Shown one piece after another: positions 8,744 through 16,105 of a stretch of 64,000 nt of DNA (the stretch's first letter is position 1; every line of letters starts with the position of its first letter). The DNA is taken from the NCBI RefSeq assembly GCF_000725805.1, contig NZ_KL647132.1, positions 1 through 64,000 on the forward strand. Reading direction: 5' to 3'. This stretch comes from Streptomyces xanthophaeus. Its GTDB lineage: Bacteria > Actinomycetota > Actinomycetes > Streptomycetales > Streptomycetaceae. The translations under genes were made by a program, and so were the position numbers. The notes under the pieces were generated by a model, which did no database searches, was not told where the DNA came from, and saw nothing but the letters and a program-made list of their open reading frames with translations.

Positions 8744-9172
8744 TCACATGACGACGGCGGTCGCTCCGTCGATCTCCACGACGTCCACGGACTGGCCCGG
8801 TTCGAAACTGGTGTCCGCGTCGAGGGTGCGCGCCGACCAGATCTCGCCGGCCAGCTTGATGCGGCCGCCGCTGCCGTCGACGCGTTCGAGGACGACGGCG
8901 CTCCTGCCTCTCAACGCGTCGATTCCGCTGCGGTGTTGGGGTCGTTGCTCCCGGTGCCGGTTGGCGATCGGCCGGACGACGGCGATCAGCGCGACCGAGA
9001 CGATCACGAAGACGAGGACCTGTGCCACCACTCCCCCGCCGAGGGCGGCCGTGACGGCGGCCAGCGCCGCTCCGGCCGCGAACATGCCGAACTCCGGCAT
9101 CGCGGTGAGCACGAGGGGAATGCCCAGTCCGACCGCGCCGATCAGCCACCACACCCATGCGTCGATGTCCAC
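8744..9172 (-). CDS. NfeD family membrane protein
   Basis: A short 142-residue NfeD1b-type protein: two or three hydrophobic helices (WVWWLIGAVGLGIPLVL and the following Ala/Val-rich segments) and a C-terminal OB-fold beta-barrel (ALRGRSAVVLERVDGSGGRIKLAGEIWSA). It anchors or modulates the neighbouring slipin in membrane microdomains. It starts at GTG 9172 (VDIDAWVWW); an overlapping ATG at 9174 is out of frame. There is an 84-base gap to the SPFH gene, probably one operon. Confidence 0.9.
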   Translation of the reverse strand: MDIDAWVWWLIGAVGLGIPLVLTAMPEFGMFAAGAALAAVTAALGGGVVAQVLVFVIVSVALIAVVRPIANRHREQRPQHRSGIDALRGRSAVVLERVDGSGGRIKLAGEIWSARTLDADTSFEPGQSVDVVEIDGATAVVM

Positions 9173-9226
9173 ATGGTCATGGTAGGTCGGTGGGGCGCGG
9201 TCCGGACAGGGTGCGGGGGCTTCGTC

Positions 9227-10021
<795 letters not shown>

Positions 10022-10141
10022 GAGCGTGTTGTCACCCCTTGCAGTCACGGTTCTCTGTGCGCCGGCAGGCGCAGCCCCAGGGGAAAACCTACGCCACTCG
10101 GGGAGGGGTCCGGGGCCGGGGCCCGGCGCCGGGCCGGATCC

Positions 10142-10154
10142 GTAAAGTAGGGGG
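10142..10154 (+). promoter_or_regulatory. Probable leaderless promoter -10 box
   Basis: TAAAGT (10142-10147) followed by 7 bases and then ATG. This spacing puts the transcript start at the initiation codon. No clear -35 box is seen. Confidence 0.45.
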
Positions 10155-10940
10155 ATGCTTTTCGAACCACGTTCAGGGCGGCTGGCCGCCTGGGGGAACG
10201 CACTGCTGGCCGGTCTGGTCTCGCCCGACGAGGCCGTGACGTCGATCGTGGGCGAGGACTCCGTGCACCGGGTCCTGGGGCTGCCGGGGGAAGCGGGGCC
10301 CGTGGGGCTCACGCTGGCCCTGGGGCGGATGCGGGCGCTGGGGGTCACCGGTCTGCGGGTGGCCCTGCCGGCGCCGGGGCACCCGCTGGGGCTGAGCGGG
10401 CCGCCGGAGTTCAACGCGCGGGCGCTGGAGGCCGAGGAGGCGGTCGTGTGCACGGGGGCCGCGCTGGGTCTCGTACCCGAGGTCGAGGAGGTGGGGCCCG
10501 CGGGTGATCTGCACGTGTCGGTGACCTGGCACTGCCTACCGGTACGGGAGGCGCCGCCGGCGGACGTGCCCTCGCTCGGCGAGGCGGAACGGGAGCTGGC
10601 GGAGGCGCTGCGCGAGGCCACCGTGCTGCTGACGCAGCTGGACGTGGCGGGCTCCGGTCCGGTGGCGGAGGCCGCGCTGTCGGCGTACCGGGCGCGGGCG
10701 GAGGCGGGGCGCGAGGTGCTGGCGCCCGGATATCCGCCGCGGGCGGTACGGGTGCTGTCGCTGGCGCAGCGGGTGGACCTGCTGGTGTCGCTGGCGTACG
10801 AGAACGGGCCGGGCGGTGCGGTGGCCGCCTCGGAGATGGCGGCGCGGACGGAGGCCCTGCGTCCGGTGGAACGCGTGGCGCGGCGGGCGCTGGTCGCGGC
10901 GTACAACGCGGCGGTCGAGGAACGCGAGCGGGACCGGTAG
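10155..10940 (+). CDS. Conserved hypothetical protein
   Basis: A 261-residue protein I recognise only as a conserved streptomycete hypothetical. It begins LFEPRSGRLAAWGNALLAGLVSPDE, has alternating Ala/Leu/Glu-rich helices and no signal peptide, membrane segment or catalytic motif that I can name. TAAAGT at 10142-10147 lies 7 bases before the ATG, so the transcript is probably leaderless; the AGGGGG directly abutting the ATG is too close to act as a ribosome-binding site. It is divergent from the ABC ATPase gene. Third-position GC bias supports it as coding. Confidence 0.75.
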   Translation: MLFEPRSGRLAAWGNALLAGLVSPDEAVTSIVGEDSVHRVLGLPGEAGPVGLTLALGRMRALGVTGLRVALPAPGHPLGLSGPPEFNARALEAEEAVVCTGAALGLVPEVEEVGPAGDLHVSVTWHCLPVREAPPADVPSLGEAERELAEALREATVLLTQLDVAGSGPVAEAALSAYRARAEAGREVLAPGYPPRAVRVLSLAQRVDLLVSLAYENGPGGAVAASEMAARTEALRPVERVARRALVAAYNAAVEERERDR

Positions 10941-11220
10941 CCCGCCGGTCGGCTGCCGCCGGGGCCGCCGGGGCCGCCGGGGCCGCGAGCGGCTTGTGGC
11001 CGATCGGTGGCCGCCGCATCGTCGGGCATCCGGCGGGGCGTCGGGCATCCGACGAGGCTTCGGGCGGGCGGCCGCCGGTCGGGGGGCGGCAGGACTTCGG
11101 GCTGCCCCCGGGGCTTTGCGGGTCCGCCGGGGCGTCGGGGTGCCGCCGGGGCTTGGGCGAGCGGCGCGGCCTCGGGGGTCTGCCCGGCATCACGCCAGCC
11201 GGGCGGGGGCGGGGTTACTG

Positions 11221-11239
11221 CCGGCCGATCGCGGGCGCC
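11221..11239. repeat. 19-bp exact repeat, copy 1
   Basis: CCGGCCGATCGCGGGCGCC, identical to 11378-11396. It marks the module boundary of the G-rich field. Confidence 0.9.
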
Positions 11240-11377
11240 GGGCATCAGCGTCCGCCGGGGCGTCGGGGTGGCCGCCTAGGGTCTCGGGCATCCGTCGAGG
11301 CTTCGGGGGGGGGCGGCGGGGCTTCGGGCTGCCGCCGGGGTTCTGCGGGTCCGCCGGGCGGGGGCATCGGGTGGCTT

Positions 11378-11396
11378 CCGGCCGATCGCGGGCGCC
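11378..11396. repeat. 19-bp exact repeat, copy 2
   Basis: CCGGCCGATCGCGGGCGCC, 157 bases after copy 1. Confidence 0.9.
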
Positions 11397-11720
11397 CGGG
11401 CGTCGGGGTGGCCGTCGAGGGGCTCGGATGTCGCGCGCCCCGGGACAGCAGGCATCCGTCGAGCTTCGGGCGGGCGGCGGGCGCCCTGGCGTCGGTGTCA
11501 TCCGGGGCGTCGGGTGGCCGCCGAGGGGCTCGGGGGTCCGGCGAGGCTCGGGCGGCGGGGGGCCCGCCGGTCGGGGGGCGGGTGTGCAGCGGCCCCGGTT
11601 CCCGGGGAGTGGAGGGAAGCGGGGCCGGTGGCGTCCACGCCGCTCCGCGGGCCGCGGTCACCCGCCGGACGGATTCCGGCGCGGCGGTGCGGGGCCCGCG
11701 CAGCGGTTCGCGGGGTTCGG

Positions 11721-11966
11721 TCAGGCGTTCACGCCGGTGTTGCCGAAGGCGCCGTTCAGCAGGCCGATCACGTTGACCGTGTTGCCGACCGCGTTCACCG
11801 GGACGTGCACGGGGACCTGGAGCAGGTTCCCGGAGGCCACGCCGGGCGAGTTCAGGGCCTCGCCCTCCGCCGACGCACCGCCGTGCGCCGAGGAGACACC
11901 GGCGCCGGCGGCGAGGAGGCCACCCGCGATCATGGTGACGGCAGCGGCCTTCTTGAAGTTCTTCAC
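11721..11966 (-). CDS. chpE: Short chaplin, ChpE-like (cysteine-free)
   Basis: An 81-residue secreted chaplin: signal peptide KNFKKAAAVTMIAGGLLAAG...SSA followed by one chaplin domain (SPGVASGNLLQVPVHVPVN, then GNTVNVIGLLNGAFGN). Chaplins are amyloid-forming surfactants that let aerial hyphae break the water surface. Most short chaplins carry two cysteines; this one has none, the distinguishing feature of ChpE in S. coelicolor. The start is GTG 11966, 7 bases after GGAGGA. It sits downstream of a two-component pair, as chpE does at SCO1800-1802 (from memory). Confidence 0.9.
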   Translation of the reverse strand: MKNFKKAAAVTMIAGGLLAAGAGVSSAHGGASAEGEALNSPGVASGNLLQVPVHVPVNAVGNTVNVIGLLNGAFGNTGVNA

Positions 11967-12094
11967 GTTCTCGTCCTCCAGTACGTCTGCCGCGACCAGC
12001 CGTCGCGGCACGCCATGGAGAACGGCCGCACCGCCTCGGGGATACGCCATGTGGGCGACATTCCCCCGACGGTATGAATCTCATTCCGGTCGGT

Positions 12095-12739
12095 TCATTC
12101 CGCCAATCCGTGCCTGACCGCCCACAACGCGGCCTGCGTGCGGTCCGCGAGGTCCAGTTTCATCAGGATGTTCGAGACGTGCGTCTTGACCGTCTTCTCG
12201 GACAGGACGAGCGCCCGGGCGATCTCGCGGTTCGAACGGCCGTCCGCGATGAGGGCGAGCACCTCCCGCTCCCGGTCGGTCAGCGAGCCGCTGCGGCCCG
12301 GCGGGGTGCTCCGGTCGTCCTGGGCGAGCAGCGCCTCCGCGACCTCCGGCTGAAGGAGGACGTGGCCCGCGTGGACGGACCGGATGGCCCCGGCCAGGGC
12401 ATCGGGGTCGATGTCCTTGTAGACGTATCCGGCGGCGCCGGCCCGCAGGGCCGGGACCACGGTGCGCTGCTCGGTGAAGCTGGTGACGATGAGGACCCGC
12501 GCGGGGTTCGCCAGCTCGCGCAGCCGGCGCAGCGCCTCGATGCCGTCGGTGCCCGGCATCTTGATGTCCATGAGGATCACGTCGGGCCGCAGTTCCTCGG
12601 CGCGGGCGATGCCCTCCTCGCCGTCGGAGGCCTCGCCGACCACCTCGATGTCGTCCTGGACCTCCAGGAAGGTGCGCAGGCCGCGCCGGACCACCTGGTG
12701 GTCGTCGACCAGCAGGACGCGGACGGGGGTGTCAGCCAC
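12095..12739 (-). CDS. LuxR/NarL-family response regulator
   Basis: A 214-residue regulator. The receiver domain (1-125) shows VDDHQ, the phospho-acceptor Asp58 in ILMDIKMPG, and Lys108 in YVYKD. The C-terminal LuxR helix-turn-helix (about 148-212) reads LTDREREVLALIADGRSNREIA...SEKTVKTHVSNIL. The GTG start at 12739 overlaps the kinase stop by 8 bases, so the pair is translationally coupled. Position upstream of the chaplin gene makes development or surface stress a possible output, but that is inference. Confidence 0.95.
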   Translation of the reverse strand: MADTPVRVLLVDDHQVVRRGLRTFLEVQDDIEVVGEASDGEEGIARAEELRPDVILMDIKMPGTDGIEALRRLRELANPARVLIVTSFTEQRTVVPALRAGAAGYVYKDIDPDALAGAIRSVHAGHVLLQPEVAEALLAQDDRSTPPGRSGSLTDREREVLALIADGRSNREIARALVLSEKTVKTHVSNILMKLDLADRTQAALWAVRHGLAE

Positions 12740-13877
12740 CCGGTACCTCCATCTCGATCGTGGTGCCCCTGCCGGGCTCCGAGTGCACCTCCAGCCGGCC
12801 TCCGACGCCGCCCGCGCGGTCCCGCATGGAGACCAGTCCGAGGTGGCGGCCGGCCCGGCGGACCGTGCGGGGGTCGAAGCCCCGGCCGGGGTCGGTGACC
12901 TTCAGTACCGCTCCCCCGCCGCGCGTCCGGGCCAGTGTGACCTCGACGCGGTCCGCACCGGAGTGGCGCAGGGCGTTGTGGAGGGCCTCCTGGGCGACGC
13001 GGAGCAGCGCTTCCTCCTGGGCCGCGGGGAGGGCCCGTACGCCGTCACAGATGAAGGTGACGTGTGCGCCGTGGGCGCGGTCGAGCACCTGGACGTGGGT
13101 GCGCAGGGTGGCGACGAGGCCGTCCTCGTCGAGTGCGGCCGGGCGGAGCTCGGTGACCGCCGCCCGCAGTTCGTCGGCCGCCTCCGCCGCGAGGACGGAG
13201 ACCTGCTGGAGCTCGTCCTTGGCGCGGGCCGGGTCGCGGTCGACGAGCGCCGCGGCGGCCTGGGCGGTGAGGCGGAGGGAGAAGAGCTTCTGGCTGACGG
13301 CGTCGTGCAGCTCGTGGGCGAGGCGGGAGCGCTCCTCGGCGATGGTGAGCTCGCGGCTGCGCTCGTAGAGCCGGGCGTTCGTCAGGGCGAGCGCCGCGTG
13401 CTGGGCGAGGAGGTCCAGGAGCTCCTCGTCCTCCTCGGTGAATCCGCAGCCGGCCCCGGGGGCCGGGCAGCGCTTGTTGGCGAGGAAGAGGGCGCCGAGG
13501 GTCTCCTCGCCGTCCCGGATCGGGAGGCCGAGGAAGTCGGACATGTCCGGGTGGGCGGCGGGCCAGCCCTCGAAGCGCGGGTCCTTGCGTACGTCGGCCA
13601 GCCGCTCGGCGCCGTCCTGGTGGAGCATCGCGGCGAGGATGCCGTGCTGGCGGGGCAGCGGGCCGATGCGGCGCCACTGCTCCTCGCTGATGCCGTCGAC
13701 GACGAACTGGGCGAAGCCCCCGTGGTCGTCGGGGACGCCCAGGGCCGCGTACTCGGCGTCCAGCAGCTCGCGGGCCGAGACGACGATCGTGCGCAGGACG
13801 TCACGGACCTCCAGTCGGCGGCTCATGGCGAGCAGCGCGGTGCTGACGGCGGCCAGGCCGCTGCGGGGTCGGTGCAT
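12732..13877 (-). CDS. GAF-domain sensor histidine kinase (HisKA_3)
   Basis: A soluble kinase of about 381 residues. An N-terminal GAF domain (about 15-165) precedes the HisKA_3 dimerisation segment, with phospho-acceptor His in RSRLAHELHDAVSQKLFSL, and an HATPase domain (EALHNALRHSGA, VTDPGRGFD, GLVSMRDRAG). There are no membrane segments, so the ligand is sensed in the cytoplasm. It phosphorylates the overlapping regulator. I prefer ATG 13877, since TACCGT 7 bases upstream fits a leaderless start; ATG 13907 would add ten residues. Confidence 0.93.
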   Translation of the reverse strand: MHRPRSGLAAVSTALLAMSRRLEVRDVLRTIVVSARELLDAEYAALGVPDDHGGFAQFVVDGISEEQWRRIGPLPRQHGILAAMLHQDGAERLADVRKDPRFEGWPAAHPDMSDFLGLPIRDGEETLGALFLANKRCPAPGAGCGFTEEDEELLDLLAQHAALALTNARLYERSRELTIAEERSRLAHELHDAVSQKLFSLRLTAQAAAALVDRDPARAKDELQQVSVLAAEAADELRAAVTELRPAALDEDGLVATLRTHVQVLDRAHGAHVTFICDGVRALPAAQEEALLRVAQEALHNALRHSGADRVEVTLARTRGGGAVLKVTDPGRGFDPRTVRRAGRHLGLVSMRDRAGGVGGRLEVHSEPGRGTTIEMEVPGG

Positions 13878-14047
13878 GGGGCTCACGGTACCCGCGGGAG
13901 TGATCATCGGGATCGGGCCGCGGACGTAGGTCCGGACGTAGGCCGAAGGGCCCGCCCGGGCCGGGTCCGGCGGCCGAGGCGGCGGCGCGGGCCGCGTTCC
14001 TAGGTTGGGGGCATCTGGCGGGCGGTGCGGAAGGCAGGGGTGCGGGC

Positions 14048-14770
14048 ATGACGGTGGCGATGGTGACGGGAGCCTCCCGCGGGCTGGGGCGGGCGCTGGC
14101 CGGTGAGCTGGCGGGGCGCGGCTGGGACCTCGTCCTGGGTGCGCGGGGCGGGCCGGCCCTGGAGGAGACGGCCCGGTCCGCGCGGGCGGCGGGAGTCCGG
14201 GTCCGGGCCGTGGCGGGGGACGTGTCCTCGGCGGGGTACCGGACTGCCCTGGTGGACGCGGCGCGGGAGCTGGGCGGGCTGGACCTGCTGCTGAACAACG
14301 CGGCGGTGCTGGGGGCCGAGCCGCTGGTGCCGCTGGCGGTGCACGCGCTGGACGGGCTGCGCGAGGCCTTCGAGATCAACGTGGTGGGGCCGCTGGGGCT
14401 GGTTCAGGAGGGGCTGCCGCTGCTGCGGGCCGCGGAGGCGGGGGCCGTGCTGAACATCAGCTCGGCCGCGGCGGTGGTGGCGTACGAGACCTGGGGGGCG
14501 TACGGGGCGACGAAGGCGGCGGGGGACCTGATGTCGGCGGTGCTCGCGGTGGAGGAGCCGGGGCTGCGGGTGTGGTGGGCGGATCCGGGTTCGATGCGGA
14601 CGCGGATGATGGCGGCGGCCGAGCCGGAGGAGGAGCTGGCCTCGCTGCCGACACCGGAGGAGGTGGCCCCGGCGTTGCTGCGACTGGTGGCAGGCCGCCT
14701 GCCGAGCGGCCGGTACACGGCCGCGGGCCTGGGCCTGGGCCTGGGCCGGACCGTGACCGGTCCGGTCTGA
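14048..14770 (+). CDS. Short-chain dehydrogenase/reductase (SDR)
   Basis: A 240-residue classical SDR. It has the NAD(P)-binding motif TGASRGLG, the NNAA structural motif, the catalytic Ser in LNISSAA, and the YGATK active-site Tyr/Lys pair. It catalyses an NAD(P)-dependent redox reaction on an unidentified alcohol or ketone. The Ala/Gly/Leu-rich tail ends in a repetitive GLGLGLG stretch. It is divergent from the histidine kinase and appears monocistronic. No context points to a pathway. Confidence 0.85.
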   Translation: MTVAMVTGASRGLGRALAGELAGRGWDLVLGARGGPALEETARSARAAGVRVRAVAGDVSSAGYRTALVDAARELGGLDLLLNNAAVLGAEPLVPLAVHALDGLREAFEINVVGPLGLVQEGLPLLRAAEAGAVLNISSAAAVVAYETWGAYGATKAAGDLMSAVLAVEEPGLRVWWADPGSMRTRMMAAAEPEEELASLPTPEEVAPALLRLVAGRLPSGRYTAAGLGLGLGRTVTGPV

Positions 14771-15311
14771 CGGATGCGCCGACGGCCGGGGCGGGGGTGG
14801 AGCCGGGGTGGCGGGGAGCGGGCTCCGGCCGGTGCAGAAAGCAGGACCGTATATAACGGACAAACCGGGAGCACTCTCGGCCCGGATGCCGACTGCAGCG
14901 TGTCGGCGTACGCCCTGGGTATGCGGGAGCGGTGCCCCGGGGCTGCCTGTGGGACGAGCGCGGGGGCCTCCGCGTACTACTCAAGGATGAGGACGGTGAC
15001 GGAGTGCGTTGCTTCAGCAACGCACGGTCAAACCGTTACGTGCCCGATGTGAGCCCGCACATAGGACGCACATCACTTACGAAGGTACCTAGTGGACAAA
15101 TAAAGGTCCCGTGAACACGGGCGGGCGTAGCGCCGAGGCCGGAAAACCGGCCTCGGCGCCGGTGCGTGATCCACTAAGCAGCATCGTAGGTCACACCTTT
15201 GCCAGGCGATTTTGCCGCCGCTAAGAATTGCTCCCGTCGCACAGCGCCGCGGATCCCGGATCCCAGCGGCGCCTTCCTGCGGCCCCCGCTATTCGAAGAG
15301 GTTGCCCCGCC
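14771..15311 (+). promoter_or_regulatory. Promoter region and long leader of the SLT gene
   Basis: A 541-base stretch with locally lower GC. It contains a perfect 8-bp hairpin TGCGTTGC-TTCA-GCAACGCA (15005-15024), a possible promoter (TTACGT at 15036, CATAGG about 18 bases later), a second AT-rich patch (GGACAAATAAAGG, about 15093-15105), and the strong hairpin at 15130. About 150 bases then remain before the ATG at 15312. No good coding frame is seen; a 60-codon open frame at 14932-15114 lacks support. This looks like a long structured 5' leader. Confidence 0.5.
15130..15159. terminator. Strong hairpin in the SLT leader
   Basis: Perfect 13-bp stem GCGCCGAGGCCGG with an AAAA loop. It could terminate the upstream SDR transcript or act as an attenuator or stability element in the SLT leader. 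No U tract follows. Confidence 0.6.
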
Positions 15312-16010
15312 ATGTCTGCTTCCAGCACTCCCGGTCACAGTCGTCTGACGAAGGCACACAAGCTGTCCATCGCCGGCGTTGCCACGCTCGGTGCCGCCGC
15401 CGTCGCCTTCTCCCTCGTTCCGGCCGGCGCCGTCGAGGCCCAGACGGTCGCCGTAGCCCCCGTCGCCTGGTCCCAGGCCGTCGACGGCGCGCAGGTGAAG
15501 GCCATGCAGGGCCACCTCTCCGCACAGCAGGTCATAGTCGACGCCAACGCGAAGGCCGCTGCCAAGGCCAAGGCCGAGGCGGACGCCAAGGCGAAGGCCG
15601 CCGCGAAGGCCAAGGCCGAGGCCGCCGCGAAGAAGGACCGCGAGCAGAAGCAGGCCGCGAGCCGCTCCGCCGCCCGCACCCCCGTCTTCGCGAACAACCT
15701 TGACGGCTGGATCAAGGAAGCCCTCTTCATCATGAAGAAGGAAGGCATTCCGGGCACCTACGCCGGAATCCACAAGAACATCATGCGCGAGTCCAGCGGC
15801 AACCCGATGGCGATCAACAACTGGGACATCAACGCCCAGAACGGCATCCCCAGCAAGGGTCTGCTCCAGGTCATCCTCCCGACCTTCAAGACGTACCACG
15901 TCAAGGGCACCAAGTTCGACCAGTACGACCCGGTCGCGAACATCGTCGCCGCCTGCAACTACGCGGCCGACCGCTACGGCTCGATGGACAACGTCAACAG
16001 CGCCTACTAG
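15312..16010 (+). CDS. Secreted transglycosylase (SLT-like) domain protein
   Basis: A 232-residue exported protein. The signal segment LSIAGVATLGAAAVAFSLVPAGAVEA is followed by a low-complexity Ala/Lys/Glu coiled coil (repeats of AKAKAEA, about residues 75-115) and a C-terminal lysozyme-like SLT domain: WIKEALFIMKKEGIPGTYAGI, the probable catalytic Glu in NIMRESSGNP, then GLLQVILPTF. It probably cleaves peptidoglycan, for growth or resuscitation. The start is ATG 15312, about 10 bases after GAAGAGG; an upstream in-frame ATG at 15228 would push the signal peptide inward. Confidence 0.88.
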   Translation: MSASSTPGHSRLTKAHKLSIAGVATLGAAAVAFSLVPAGAVEAQTVAVAPVAWSQAVDGAQVKAMQGHLSAQQVIVDANAKAAAKAKAEADAKAKAAAKAKAEAAAKKDREQKQAASRSAARTPVFANNLDGWIKEALFIMKKEGIPGTYAGIHKNIMRESSGNPMAINNWDINAQNGIPSKGLLQVILPTFKTYHVKGTKFDQYDPVANIVAACNYAADRYGSMDNVNSAY

Positions 16011-16036
16011 GCCACTGGCGTAGCCGTACCCCCACG

Positions 16037-16080
16037 CGCCTCAGGGCGGCCCCCGGACTTCCGGGGGCCGCCCTGAGGCG
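16037..16080. terminator. Bidirectional 20-bp hairpin terminator
   Basis: Perfect 20-bp inverted repeat (16037-16056 with 16061-16080) with a 4-base loop ACTT, between the convergent SLT and FHA-ABC genes. Confidence 0.85.
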
Positions 16081-16105
16081 TTCGTGCGTTCAGGCTTTCA
16101 TGCCG

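Larger units (their letters stand above)
10941..11720. repeat. G-rich imperfect repeat field, no convincing gene
   Basis: About 780 bases between the 261-residue hypothetical and the chaplin gene consist of loosely repeated modules built from GGCATCCG, GGCTTCGGGC, GGGTCCGCCGGGG and GGCGTCGGGGTGG. The 19-mer CCGGCCGATCGCGGGCGCC occurs exactly at 11221-11239 and 11378-11396. G runs are concentrated on the plus strand. All six frames are nearly stop-free, which is a composition effect. The predicted peptides are Arg/Pro/Gly/Ala strings without domains, so I call no gene here. Confidence 0.75.

Noticed and set aside
10028-11245. Upstream extension of the ABC ATPase frame through the G-rich field
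   Set aside because: The family starts at MSDVLELVD; the extra residues are low-complexity Ala/Pro/Arg/Ser and have no ribosome-binding site.
14932-15114. 60-codon small ORF in the SLT leader
   Set aside because: No ribosome-binding site, codon usage unlike the neighbours, lies over predicted promoter.
14990-15311. c-di-AMP (ydaO) riboswitch in the SLT leader
   Set aside because: The conserved ydaO pieces were not found. Reported instead only as an unclassified structured leader.
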